Notes: generated from the sequence alone by a model not told the origin. 64,000 nucleotides of DNA from Actinoplanes auranticolor (GCF_018332655.1 NZ_BOQL01000028.1:62001-126000), one strand, 5' to 3'; shown: positions 23,728-33,474, counted from the first letter of the stretch. Program-made: numbers and translations.

Positions 23728-24612
23728 GTGTTCGACACCAACATCGTGGTGGTCGGGAACGTCCTGACCGCGCCGGAATGGCGCCGCACCGCCAGCACCA
23801 ACGCCCTGGTCGCCAACTTCCGGGTGGCGTCGACCGCCCGCCGGATGGACAAGGAGACCGGCCGCTGGGTGGACGGCAACCAGTTCCGGGTACGCGTGAA
23901 CTGCTGGCGCCGGCTCGCCGAGGGAGTGGCGGCTTCCGTCACGGTCGGCGATCCGGTCGTGGTGGCGGGACGCCTCTACACCCGCGACTGGACCGACTCG
24001 GAAGGCAACCTGCGCACGACGTACGAGATGGAGGCGGTGTCCGTCGGTCACGACCTGGCCCGCGGCCGGGGCCGGTTCTTCCGCAACAAGCCGACGACGG
24101 CGACGAGCGCGACCGAGACGGCCGAGGCCGACGGCCAGATCCGCGGGGAGACGGCCGTGCCGGTCGCGGAGGACGAGGCACCCACGGTGTACGGCGACGG
24201 CGTGCTGGACGGCGACGAGCCGACGTTCGAGGAGGTGCCTGGCATGACGCCGGGTGGCTTCGATCCGCTGGCGGCGCTGCGTGGTGGCAGCATCGAGCCG
24301 TTCGACACGGCGATGGTCATGCCGGCTGCGGACGCCATCCCGGTTCCGAAGCCCGGCGACTCGGAGCCGGATCCGGCGCCTGCTCCGGAGCCGGGCTCGG
24401 AGGACGACCCAGACCCCGACTCCGCGCCGGCTCCCGGCCCGGTTCCGGGTCCCGGGCCGAGTGTCCGCTCCGGTTCCCGGTCAAGCCGGTCCGCGGATCG
24501 GGGATCCGCCGGGATCGGCGCCGGAGCGGATCAGCCCGAGGCGGACGGCGAGAGTTCGGCCCGCCGCACTGGCCGGGGCCGCAGCGTCAGGCGCCAGCCC
24601 GTCCCCGCCTGA
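23728..24612 (+). CDS. ssb: Single-stranded DNA-binding protein paralogue with long acidic tail
   Basis: 294 residues; GAAGGAGA precedes the GTG at 23728. The OB fold (1-115) is typical: MFDTNIVVVGNVLTAPEWRR, FRVRVNCWRRLAEGV, DPVVVAGRLYTRDWTD. The remaining 180 residues are low-complexity, with a long run of Pro/Glu/Asp and a basic Ser/Arg end. The C-terminus is GRSVRRQPVPA, without the acidic DDDIPF-like tip that housekeeping SSBs use to recruit partners. It resembles the second, ettA-linked SSB of mycobacteria (Rv2478c) rather than the ribosomal-operon SSB. The role may be recombination or competence-like DNA handling; this is inferred. Confidence 0.85.
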   Translation: MFDTNIVVVGNVLTAPEWRRTASTNALVANFRVASTARRMDKETGRWVDGNQFRVRVNCWRRLAEGVAASVTVGDPVVVAGRLYTRDWTDSEGNLRTTYEMEAVSVGHDLARGRGRFFRNKPTTATSATETAEADGQIRGETAVPVAEDEAPTVYGDGVLDGDEPTFEEVPGMTPGGFDPLAALRGGSIEPFDTAMVMPAADAIPVPKPGDSEPDPAPAPEPGSEDDPDPDSAPAPGPVPGPGPSVRSGSRSSRSADRGSAGIGAGADQPEADGESSARRTGRGRSVRRQPVPA

Positions 24613-24859
24613 CCGCCTGTACTGCGTGACCGCCTGGCCTGCCTGCCTCGGCCTGCTGCCGGCGTGATCGCCTCCTGAACTGCCGTCGTTGCGAGCCGAC
24701 TTCCCCCGCGGGTTCGCGACGGCGGCACCGGACCGGCCCCTCCCTTCCGCCCACCCGGCCGACAGCCTTGTGTCCCGGCGCCGACCTCCGCGGCCGCCAC
24801 CGCAAGGGCAGGTCGGACGGTACGCACCGGGCTTCGGTGCGGGTGGTCGAGGGCCGGCC

Positions 24860-24902
24860 GGCCGGTGGGCCTCGCCGGGGGTGTATGCGAGGCCCACCGG
24901 CC
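24860..24902. repeat. Hairpin A: 16-bp perfect inverted repeat
   Basis: GGCCGGTGGGCCTCGC at 24860-24875 pairs exactly with 24887-24902 across an 11-nt loop. It abuts hairpin B directly. Confidence 0.9.
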
Positions 24903-24940
24903 CGGCGGACGGATGCTCGGTGGTCGGCATCCGTCCGCCG
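24903..24940. repeat. Hairpin B: 14-bp inverted repeat with loop TCGGTGGTCG
   Basis: CGGCGGACGGATGC at 24903-24916 pairs exactly with 24927-24940. The 10-nt loop at 24917-24926 is identical to that of hairpin D. Confidence 0.9.
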
Positions 24941-24964
24941 AACCCCCTGCCGCGCGGTCCCGGT

Positions 24965-24978
24965 GACCGCCGGCGGTC
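24965..24978. repeat. 14-bp perfect palindrome
   Basis: GACCGCCGGCGGTC is self-complementary. A further stem, GTCGCC 24981-24986 with GGCGAC 25001-25006, follows it. Confidence 0.7.
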
Positions 24979-25051
24979 CGGTCGCCGTCCCCTGCGGGCG
25001 GGCGACGGCCGGGCCCTGAACGTGGCGGCGGAAGGTTTCCGTCGCTGAAGT

Positions 25052-25093
25052 CCGGTCGATCCGGCGCGCCGGTGAGGCGTCCGGATCGACCGG
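25052..25093. repeat. Hairpin C: 13-bp inverted repeat with inner 4-bp stem
   Basis: CCGGTCGATCCGG at 25052-25064 pairs exactly with 25081-25093. The loop contains CGCC-GGTGA-GGCG (25067-25079), which extends the helix. Hairpin D starts 2 nt later. Confidence 0.9.
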
Positions 25094-25095
25094 GC

Positions 25096-25131
25096 GGCGG
25101 GTGGGTGTTCGGTGGTCGACACCCACCCGCC
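25096..25131. repeat. Hairpin D: 13-bp inverted repeat with loop TCGGTGGTCG
   Basis: GGCGGGTGGGTGT at 25096-25108 pairs exactly with 25119-25131. The loop (25109-25118) is identical to that of hairpin B, while the stem differs at several positions with matching changes on both sides. Confidence 0.9.
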
Positions 25132-25139
25132 TGCCCCCA

Positions 25140-25228
25140 GCCGCCCGTCCTGCTCCGGGGCGCTCCCCCCTGAGAGAAAGGCGCAACCGCTCGGCCAAGC
25201 GGACCTGCGCCCGAGCAGGACGGGCGGC
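25140..25228. repeat. Hairpin E: 16-bp inverted repeat enclosing nested stems
   Basis: GCCGCCCGTCCTGCTC at 25140-25155 pairs exactly with 25213-25228. Inside are GGCGCA (25180-25185) with TGCGCC (25206-25211), and CCGCT (25187-25191) with AGCGG (25198-25202), giving a long branched or stacked structure. A smaller bulged hairpin follows at 25236-25258 (GGCCG CCAC / GTGG C CGGCC). Confidence 0.85.
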
Positions 25229-25356
25229 CCCCACCGGCCGCCACAACCGTGGCCGGCCATCGGCTCGGCCCGGTCAGCCCGGCCGGGTCTGAGACGCGGC
25301 TCGGTGTAAGGACGGCCCGACGGGTGGGCGGGCCGGGACCGGCAAGGAAGGCTCAC

Positions 25357-25362
25357 TAGGGT
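25357..25362 (+). promoter_or_regulatory. Leaderless -10 element of cobD (TAGGGT)
   Basis: TAGGGT, 7 nt, then GTG 25370. It implies that the upstream hairpin array is not part of the cobD message. Confidence 0.6.
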
Positions 25363-25369
25363 GGTCGGA

Positions 25370-26377
25370 GTGGAAAGAGCTGGGCGGATACTGACCGCGC
25401 GACCGAGCGCCCGCAACGCCATCACCGCCGATGCGGCCGGGCTGCTGGCGGGGTTCGCGCTCGATGCCGTGCTCGGCGATCCGCGGCGCCGGCATCCCGT
25501 CGCGGGGTTCGGCCAAGCAGCCGGCGCGCTGGAACGTCGGCTCTACGCACCCAACCGCTGGGCCGGCGCCGCGTTCACCACGGCCGCGGTGGGCGTACCC
25601 GTGGCCGCTGGTCTTGCCGCCTCCTTCCTCACCCGGCGCCAACCCGTCGCCCGCGCCGCGCTGGTCGCCGCCGCGACCTGGACCGTGCTCGGCGGCCGCA
25701 CGTTGCGCCGCGAGTCGGCCGTCATGGCCACCCACCTGGAGAACGCCGACCTGGCCGCGGCTCGCGGACGCCTCAACCACCTCTGCGGCCGTGACCCCTC
25801 AACCCTCGACGAGCCCGAGCTCGCCCGTGCCACCGTCGAGTCCGTCGCTGAGAACACCTCGGATGCCGTCGTCGCACCGCTGCTCTGGGGCGGGTTGCTC
25901 GGGCTGCCCGGCCTGCTCGGCTATCGGGCCGCCAACACCCTCGACGCCATGGTCGGGCACCGGTCGCCGCGTTATGCCCGCTTCGGGACGCCGTCCGCGC
26001 GGCTCGACGACGTGCTCAATCTGCTGCCGTCCCGGCTCACCGGGATGCTCACGATCGTCGCGGCGCCGCTGGTCAGGGGGCGGCCGGCCGAGGCGCTGCG
26101 GGTGTGGCGCCGGGATCGCAACGACCACCCCAGTCCCAACGCCGGCCAGTGCGAGTCGGCCATGGCCGGGGCTCTGGGCGTACGGCTGGGCGGGCGCAAC
26201 GTCTACTTCGGGCGTACCGAGACCAGGCCGCTGCTGGGCGACGGACCGCGCCCGTCCGCCGTTCACCTGCGTCGTGCTGCCCGGCTTTCGGGCGCGGCCG
26301 GCCTGGGCGCCGCCGTGCTCGCCGCGGGCGTCGCCCTGGCCCGTTCCGCTGTCGTCGGCCGGGCGGGTGGGCGATGA
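25370..26377 (+). CDS. cobD: Adenosylcobinamide-phosphate synthase CobD/CbiB
   Basis: 335 residues from GTG 25370. It attaches aminopropanol (phosphate) to adenosylcobyric acid in B12 synthesis and is an integral membrane protein. Family motifs are present: LDAVLGDPRRRHPVAGFGQ near the N-terminus, VESVAENTSDAVVAPLLWG, and the late NDHPSPNAGQCESAMAGALG. Several hydrophobic helices are visible (TAAVGVPVAAGLAASF, GLGAAVLAAGVALARS). It overlaps cobQ by ATGA. No cobalamin riboswitch is seen upstream. Confidence 0.92.
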   Translation: MERAGRILTARPSARNAITADAAGLLAGFALDAVLGDPRRRHPVAGFGQAAGALERRLYAPNRWAGAAFTTAAVGVPVAAGLAASFLTRRQPVARAALVAAATWTVLGGRTLRRESAVMATHLENADLAAARGRLNHLCGRDPSTLDEPELARATVESVAENTSDAVVAPLLWGGLLGLPGLLGYRAANTLDAMVGHRSPRYARFGTPSARLDDVLNLLPSRLTGMLTIVAAPLVRGRPAEALRVWRRDRNDHPSPNAGQCESAMAGALGVRLGGRNVYFGRTETRPLLGDGPRPSAVHLRRAARLSGAAGLGAAVLAAGVALARSAVVGRAGGR

Positions 26378-27918
26378 GCGGGGGACTGCTGGTCGCCGGA
26401 ACCACCTCCGACGCCGGTAAGAGTGTGCTCACCGCCGGCCTCTGCCGGTGGCTGCACCGGCGGGGCGTCAAGGTGGCACCGTTCAAGGCCCAGAACATGT
26501 CCAACAACTCGGTCGTCGTGGTCGGCACCGACGGGCGGGGCGGCGAGATCGGCCGCGCTCAGGCCATGCAGGCCGCCGCGTGCGGGATCGCCCCCGACAT
26601 CAGGTTCAATCCCGTGCTGCTCAAGCCGGGCAGCGACTTCTCCAGCCAGGTCGTGCTGCGCGGGCAGGCCGTCGACACCGTGACCGCGGGCAACTACCGG
26701 TCGCTGCGGCCCCGGCTGGCCGAGGCCGCGCACGCCACCCTGGCCGAGCTGCGCGCCGAGTACGACGCGGTGATCTGCGAGGGCGCCGGCAGCCCGGCGG
26801 AGATCAACCTCCGGGACGGGGACTTCGTCAACATGGGCCTGGCGCGGCACGCCGGGCTGCCGACGATCGTCGTGGGGGACATCGACCGGGGCGGCGTCTT
26901 CGCCGCGCTGTTCGGCACGGTGGCGCTGCTCAGTCCCGAGGACCAGGCACTGGTCAGCGGCTTCGTCATCAACAAGTTCCGCGGCGACCTCGGGCTGCTG
27001 CGGCCCGGGCTCGACATGATCACCTCTGTCACCGGGCGGCCGGTGCACGGTGTGCTGCCGTTCAACCTGGACGTGTGGCTCGACGCCGAGGACTCCCTGG
27101 CGTACGGGCGGATGCTCGGCCGGCCCGCCGCCCCGCGCGGCACCGAGTGGCTGCGAGTGGCCGTGGTCCGGCTGCCGCGGATCTCCAACGCCACCGACGC
27201 CGAGGCGCTGGCCACCGAGCCCGGCGTGCAGGTGCGCCTCACGATCGAGCCGGCCGAGATCGCCGACGCCGACCTGGTCGTGCTGCCCGGTTCCAAAGCC
27301 ACGGTCAGTGACCTGGCCTGGCTGCGCGAGACCGGCCTGGCCGACGCGATCCGGGCGCACGCCGCGGCCGGCAAGCCGCTCGTCGGCATCTGCGGCGGTT
27401 TCCAGATGCTCGCCCGCACGATCCACGACGACGTCGAGAGTCGCCGGGGCACCGTGCCCGGCCTCGGCCTGCTGCCCGTGGACATCACCTTCGGCGAGCG
27501 CAAGACCCTGGCCCGGTCGCGCGGTGCGGCCTGGGGGCAGGTCGCGGTGAGCGGCTACGAGATCCATCACGGGTACGTGTCCGGAGGCGATCCCGCCCCA
27601 CTGTTGACGTACGCGGACGGCACGCCCGAGGGTGCAGTGGTAGGAGCGGTCTGCGGGACGCACTGGCACGGCGCCTTCGAGTCGGACGAGTTCCGCCGCC
27701 GGTTCCTGACCGAGGCGGCACGGCAGGCGGGCCGGCACGGCTTCGTGGTCGCCCCGGACACCCGCTTCGCGGAGGTACGCGAACGCGCGCTCGACGTCCT
27801 CGGCGACCTCGTCGAGGAGCACCTGGACACCGAGGCCCTGTGGCGGCTCATCGAGTCCGGGCCGCCGCCTGGCCTCCCCTTCATCCCGCCGGGTGCGCCC
27901 GTGGAGCCGGGGCGGTGA
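26374..27918 (+). CDS. cobQ: Cobyric acid synthase CobQ/CbiP
   Basis: 514 residues. It amidates four side chains of adenosylcobyrinate a,c-diamide using glutamine and ATP. The N-terminal synthetase half begins LLVAGTTSDAGKSVLTAGL (P-loop-like) and contains KAQNMSNNSVV and EGAGSPAEINLRDGD. The C-terminal class I GATase half has the nucleophile Cys340 in VGICGGFQMLA and the His in GTHWHGAFE. The start overlaps the cobD stop as ATGA. The cytoplasmic enzyme works just before CobD. Confidence 0.95.
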   Translation: MSGGLLVAGTTSDAGKSVLTAGLCRWLHRRGVKVAPFKAQNMSNNSVVVVGTDGRGGEIGRAQAMQAAACGIAPDIRFNPVLLKPGSDFSSQVVLRGQAVDTVTAGNYRSLRPRLAEAAHATLAELRAEYDAVICEGAGSPAEINLRDGDFVNMGLARHAGLPTIVVGDIDRGGVFAALFGTVALLSPEDQALVSGFVINKFRGDLGLLRPGLDMITSVTGRPVHGVLPFNLDVWLDAEDSLAYGRMLGRPAAPRGTEWLRVAVVRLPRISNATDAEALATEPGVQVRLTIEPAEIADADLVVLPGSKATVSDLAWLRETGLADAIRAHAAAGKPLVGICGGFQMLARTIHDDVESRRGTVPGLGLLPVDITFGERKTLARSRGAAWGQVAVSGYEIHHGYVSGGDPAPLLTYADGTPEGAVVGAVCGTHWHGAFESDEFRRRFLTEAARQAGRHGFVVAPDTRFAEVRERALDVLGDLVEEHLDTEALWRLIESGPPPGLPFIPPGAPVEPGR

Positions 27919-27921
27919 CGG

Positions 27922-28530
27922 ATGACGGCTGAGACCTTCGCCGCGCTCGCGGAGCGGATCTTCGAGCGGGCTCCTCGCCTGGGACCTGTACGGCTGGTGG
28001 CCGTCGACGGGCCCAGTGGAGCCGGTAAGAGCTGGTTCGCCGCGCGGCTGGCCAAGGCCGCGGACATCCCCGTGGTGCACACCGACGACCTGCTCGACGG
28101 CTGGGACGACCAGTTCAGCTTCTGGGCGCGGCTGGAGGAGCAGGTGCTCGGCCCGCTGCGTCACGGCCGTCCCGCCACGTACCGCCGGTACCTCTGGCAC
28201 CGCAAGGCGTTCGGTGGCCATCCGGTCACTGTTGCGCCTGCTGACGCCGTACTGCTGGAGGGTGTGACCGCCGCCCGGCGGGAGATCCGGCCGGAGCTTT
28301 CCTTCTCGATCTTCGTCACCGCGCCGGCTGATCTACGGTGGCGGCGGGCTTTGGCACGCGACGGTGCCGACGATGTTGCCTTCCGGGCGTACCTTGAGCG
28401 CTGGCGCGTGAACGAGGACCGGCACTTCGCCGCGGATGCCACCGCGGCGCATGTGGATCTCCTGGTCGACGGGGCCGCGGAGGGTTTCGACGATCGGTAC
28501 GAACGGCTCTGGCCGGCGCCGCCGGACTGA
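27922..28530 (+). CDS. Uridine kinase-like P-loop kinase
   Basis: 202 residues; the start is 3 nt after the cobQ stop. Walker A is VAVDGPSGAGKSWFAARL, VVHTDDLLDGWDD carries the substrate-side acids, and VLLEGVTAARREI resembles the uridine kinase/phosphoribulokinase core. Close homologues are annotated uridine kinase or (d)CMP kinase-like in actinobacteria. Since it directly follows cobQ it could serve the cobalamin pathway (for example a CobU-like role), but its motifs do not show that. The cytoplasmic substrate is unproven. Confidence 0.75.
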   Translation: MTAETFAALAERIFERAPRLGPVRLVAVDGPSGAGKSWFAARLAKAADIPVVHTDDLLDGWDDQFSFWARLEEQVLGPLRHGRPATYRRYLWHRKAFGGHPVTVAPADAVLLEGVTAARREIRPELSFSIFVTAPADLRWRRALARDGADDVAFRAYLERWRVNEDRHFAADATAAHVDLLVDGAAEGFDDRYERLWPAPPD

Positions 28531-28572
28531 ACCACGATCAGCCGCGTGAGCGGCGGGAACGGTGGACGGACG

Positions 28573-29643
28573 ATGACGACCGAGGACGACAACCGACCGG
28601 CGCGGCGCCGGATCACGCTGACCGGCATCAGCTCGCGCGCCTGGGAGCACCCCGCCGACCGGGGCGCGCTCACCGCGCTGCGCGAGCTGCGGGGCTTCGA
28701 CGACGTGGTGAAGGCCTTCTTCGGCATGTGGAACGAGCGCGGCTTCCGGCTGTCGTTCCTGGCCGGCGCGATCCGGGTCGACCACCGGCAGTATCCGCGC
28801 GTCTACCAGCGTTTCGCCGAGGCCGCCGCCACGCTCGACGTGGCCGAGCTGCCCGAGCTCTACGTCAGCCAGTCGCCGGTGATCAACGGCCAGGCGATCG
28901 GCATGGACAAGCCCTTCATCGTCATCACCACCGCCGCGGTCGAGAAGCTCGACGACGAGGAATTGCGCGCGCTGCTGGGCCACGAGATCGGGCACGTGCG
29001 CAGCGGCCACGCCGTCTACAAGACCATCATGATGATCCTCACCCGGTGGGCGGCGAGCCTGAGCTGGCTGCCGGTCGGTGCGATCGCCCTGCGCGCGATC
29101 ATCGCGGCGATGTACGAGTGGTGGCGCAAGGCCGAGCTGTCCGCCGACCGTGCGGGCCTGCTTGCCGGCCAGGACCCGGCCGCGTCGCTGCGGCTGCTGA
29201 TGAAGCTCGCCGGCGGTGGCGACCTCTCGCAGATCGACACGGCGGCCTTCCTCGAGCAGGCCGCCGAGTACGAGGGCGGGGGAGACCTGCGCGACAGCAT
29301 CCACAAGCTGGGCATGACCGCCTGGAGCAGCCACCCGGTGCCCGTCGCGCGCGCCGCCGAGCTGCGCAAGTGGGTCGACTCCGGCGAGTACGGCCGGATT
29401 CTCGGCGGGGACTACCCGCGTCGCGACTCCGACGGCAACGCCTCGGTCACCGAGGATGTCAAGGCCGCCGCCGACTCGTACCGGCAGTCCTTCAACACCT
29501 CGCAGGACCCGCTCGTCGGGCTGCTCCGCAAGCTCGGTGACGGCGCCGCGGACCTGGCCGGATCCGCCGCTCGCGGCGCCCGGGGCTGGGCCGGCAAGGG
29601 CCGCCGTCCCGACGACGAGCCGCCGGTGCCGCCGGCCGGCTGA
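28573..29643 (+). CDS. M48 family metallopeptidase
   Basis: 356 residues from ATG 28573 (GTG 28546 also in frame). The zinc motif is HEIGHVRSGH within ALLGHEIGHVRSG, followed by hydrophobic helices (MMILTRWAASLSWLPVGAIAL) and the third-ligand region KAELSADRAGLLA. M48 proteins cut membrane or misfolded proteins. This one has N- and C-terminal soluble extensions, and the C-terminal 70 residues are low-complexity. It stands alone, 42 nt after the kinase gene and possibly co-transcribed with it. Confidence 0.9.
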   Translation: MTTEDDNRPARRRITLTGISSRAWEHPADRGALTALRELRGFDDVVKAFFGMWNERGFRLSFLAGAIRVDHRQYPRVYQRFAEAAATLDVAELPELYVSQSPVINGQAIGMDKPFIVITTAAVEKLDDEELRALLGHEIGHVRSGHAVYKTIMMILTRWAASLSWLPVGAIALRAIIAAMYEWWRKAELSADRAGLLAGQDPAASLRLLMKLAGGGDLSQIDTAAFLEQAAEYEGGGDLRDSIHKLGMTAWSSHPVPVARAAELRKWVDSGEYGRILGGDYPRRDSDGNASVTEDVKAAADSYRQSFNTSQDPLVGLLRKLGDGAADLAGSAARGARGWAGKGRRPDDEPPVPPAG

Positions 29644-29693
29644 GTTGTCCACAGGCCGGTGAAGCGGACCCGCACGACCCGAGCCGCCCGGCT

Positions 29694-29699
29694 TAGGAT
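29694..29699 (+). promoter_or_regulatory. Leaderless -10 element (TAGGAT)
   Basis: TAGGAT, 6 nt, then the ATG of the 26-residue leader ORF at 29706. Confidence 0.6.
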
Positions 29700-29705
29700 C
29701 GGTTC

Positions 29706-29786
29706 ATGAGCGAGCTTGCGACCGAATCATCGACTCCGCGCCCGACGGCCGTCATCGCGGCAGCGCCGGCGGAGGCGATGGCATGA
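29706..29786 (+). CDS. 26-residue leader ORF coupled to the M20 peptidase
   Basis: Reads MSELATESSTPRPTAVIAAA and six more residues, then TGA. Its ATG is exactly 6 nt after a TAGGAT promoter hexamer, and its stop overlaps the M20 start as ATGA. It would be the first cistron of a leaderless message, with ribosomes re-initiating on the peptidase. There is no obvious attenuator codon run. It could be a leader peptide or simply an alternative N-terminal region in another frame. Confidence 0.5.
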   Translation: MSELATESSTPRPTAVIAAAPAEAMA

Positions 29787-31132
29787 GCCTGACCGAAGAC
29801 GAGCTGCGGGCCGCGATCACGCGCGAGCTGCCCGGTGTCCGTGCCGACCTGGAGCGGCTGGTCCGCATCCCGGGGATCGCGTTCGACGGCTTCGACCACT
29901 CGCACGTCGAGCGGTCCGCCGAGGCCGTCGCCGAGCTGCTGCGCGGTTGTGGCCTCGAGGTGCAGATCGTCCGCGGCGCGGGGCAGCCCGCTGTCATCGG
30001 CCGCAAGGCTGCGCCCGAGGGGGCGCCGACCGTTCTGCTCTACGCGCACCACGACGTGCAGCCGGCCGGTGACCCGGCGCTGTGGACCAGCGACCCGTTC
30101 GAGCCGGTCGAGCGCGACGGCCGGCTCTACGGTCGTGGCGCTGCCGACGACAAGGCCGGCGTGATGGCGCACGTCGCCGCGCTGCGGGCGTTCGGCGACG
30201 AGCTGCCGGTCGGGGTCGTGCTGTTCGTCGAGGGCGAGGAGGAGTTCGGCTCCGATTCGCTCGACGAGCTGCTCGAGACCCACAAGGAGACGCTGCGCTC
30301 CGACGTCATCGTCATCGCCGACTCCGGCAACTGGGACATCGGCGTGCCGGCCCTGACCACCTCGCTGCGCGGCCTGGTCAACTGCTTCGTCGAGGTCAGC
30401 ACCCTCAGTAACGCCGTGCACAGCGGCATGTTCGGCGGCGCGGTGCCGGACGCGCTCACGGTCCTGGCCCGGCTCATCGCCACCCTGCACGACGAGAACG
30501 GCGAGGTCCTCGTCGACGGCCTGGCCCGTCGGGAGGCCGCGACCGTCGACTACCCGGAGGATCGCTTCCGCCACGAGGCCGGCGTGCTCGACGGCGTCAA
30601 GCTGATCGGCCAGGGGCGGCTCACCGACCGGATCTGGACCAAGCCGTCCATCTCCGTGCTCGGCATCGACGCGCCGAAGACCAGCGAGGCGCCCAACGCC
30701 CTGGTGCCCCGGGCCAAGGCCAAGCTGAGCGTGCGGCTGGCCCCCGGCGATGACTGGAATTCGGCGTACGCGGCGATCCGCGCCCACGTCGAGAAGTTCG
30801 TGCCCTGGGGTGCCCACGTCGAGGTGACGCTGGAGAGCGGCGGCGAGCCGTGCGTCATCGATGCGACCGGCCCGGCGTACGACGCTGCCCGGGCGGCGTT
30901 CCAGCAGGCCTGGGACGGGGTCGCGCCGGTCGACATGGGGGTGGGCGGCTCGATCCCGTTCATCGCCACCTTCCAGGAGTTGTTCCCGGAGGCGGCGATC
31001 CTCGTGACCGGCGTCGAGGACCCGTACGCCGGTGCCCACGGGCCGAACGAGAGCCTGCACCTCGGCGAGTTCGCCCGGGTGTGCCTGGCCGAGGCCCTGC
31101 TGCTGCGCAACGTGGCCGCGCTGGGCAGATGA
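29783..31132 (+). CDS. M20 family dipeptidase
   Basis: 449 residues; GGAGG lies 7 nt before the ATG. Metal ligands are visible: the first His in LLYAHHDVQPAG, the bridging Asp in GRGAADDKAGV, Glu in VEGEEEFGS, and the late His in GAHGPNESLH. It is a PepV/CNDP-like dizinc dipeptidase acting on dipeptides or N-acyl amino acids in the cytoplasm. It is the first full gene of an operon with the FAD monooxygenase (1 nt gap) and the HAD phosphatase (GTGA overlap). Confidence 0.92.
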   Translation: MSLTEDELRAAITRELPGVRADLERLVRIPGIAFDGFDHSHVERSAEAVAELLRGCGLEVQIVRGAGQPAVIGRKAAPEGAPTVLLYAHHDVQPAGDPALWTSDPFEPVERDGRLYGRGAADDKAGVMAHVAALRAFGDELPVGVVLFVEGEEEFGSDSLDELLETHKETLRSDVIVIADSGNWDIGVPALTTSLRGLVNCFVEVSTLSNAVHSGMFGGAVPDALTVLARLIATLHDENGEVLVDGLARREAATVDYPEDRFRHEAGVLDGVKLIGQGRLTDRIWTKPSISVLGIDAPKTSEAPNALVPRAKAKLSVRLAPGDDWNSAYAAIRAHVEKFVPWGAHVEVTLESGGEPCVIDATGPAYDAARAAFQQAWDGVAPVDMGVGGSIPFIATFQELFPEAAILVTGVEDPYAGAHGPNESLHLGEFARVCLAEALLLRNVAALGR

Positions 31133-31133
31133 C

Positions 31134-32596
<1,463 letters not shown>

Positions 32597-32600
<4 letters not shown>

Positions 32601-33388
32601 CCGAGGCGGCAGTCGTCACCGACCTGGACGGCACGATCGTCCGCGCCGACGGAACGATCAGCGAGGCGACCGTCTCGGCCTGCCACGCACTTCGGCGACA
32701 GGGCATCCCGGTGATCGCCGCGACGGCCCGCTCGCCGGCCGGAGTCCGCGCCCTCACGGAGCTGACCCCGCACCTCACGCTGGCAGTCTGCTGCGGCGGC
32801 TCGCTGGGGTACGCCCCCGACCCCGCCACAGTCCTGTGGCGCGACACGCTGCAGTCGGACGCCGTACAGGCACTGCTGTCGCTGATACGCGCCGAGCTGC
32901 CGGAGGCGGGAGTCGCGATCTACGACGGCGAATCGTGGCGCATGACCGAGGCCTACGTCGCCATCCGTACCTCCCGGCACAACGGCCCTGCGGCTGTGGT
33001 GCCCGTCGACGCCTTCGCCGGGGTGGCGGCCTGCGCGATGACGCTGTGCCATCCGGTGCTGAGCCCAGCCGAGCTGATCACCCTGCTGACCCGGCGAGGC
33101 ATCGCTCTGAGCCTGAGCTTCGCGGGTCCCGAGCTGGTCGAGATCGCGCCGGCCGGCATCAGCAAGGCCAGCGGAGTGGTACGAGCCCTGCGCGAAGTGG
33201 GCGTGTCGGCGGAGCGGGCGGTGGCCTTCGGTGACATGCCGATCGACATCCCGATGTTCACCGCGGTCGGCCGGTCGGTGGCGATGGCGGACTCTCCGAG
33301 GGAAGTGCTGGACGCGGCGACGATGGTGACAGAGACGGTCGAAGAAGACGGTTTCTCGCGTGCCCTGACCCGCCTCGGCCTCATCTGA
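32597..33388 (+). CDS. HAD-superfamily Cof-type phosphatase
   Basis: 263 residues, GTG start overlapping the monooxygenase stop. Motif I is VVTDLDGTIV, motif II ATARSP, the Lys is in GISKASGVVRAL, and motif IV is GDMPIDIPMF. The cap is of the IIB type (about 85-180). Cof-like HADs dephosphorylate sugar phosphates, nucleotides or cofactors. It is the last gene of the M20 operon. Confidence 0.88.
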
Positions 33389-33474
33389 AGGGGCTGTTTC
33401 CGGCGGGTTCATCCGTGCGGGAATCCCCTTCGCTTGATCGGGTGAGTCGGCTGCGCGGGCGAGATCATTCCTGT

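Larger units (their letters stand above)
24613..25356. other. Non-coding hairpin array between ssb and cobD
   Basis: This 740-bp stretch has no credible gene. It holds at least eight inverted repeats, several perfect and longer than 12 bp, and many adjacent to each other. The layout suggests a duplicated unit of three hairpins: unit 1 starts at 24860 and unit 2 at 25052. Each unit has a hairpin with a variable loop, then a hairpin with the loop TCGGTGGTCG, then a third stem. Smaller stems precede unit 1 (24682-24723 GCCGTCG/CGACGGC with a bulge; 24781-24816 CCGACCT/AGGTCGG; 24824-24840 GCACCG/CGGTGC). The promoter at 25357 shows that it is probably not the cobD leader. Confidence 0.75.

Noticed and set aside
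24613..25369. Open frames across the ssb-cobD gap on both strands
   Set aside because: Composition is Arg/Pro/Gly repeats created by the hairpins; there is no Shine-Dalgarno and no conserved motif.
25259..25369. Cobalamin riboswitch before cobD
   Set aside because: No B12-box sequence is present, and cobD has a leaderless promoter at 25357.
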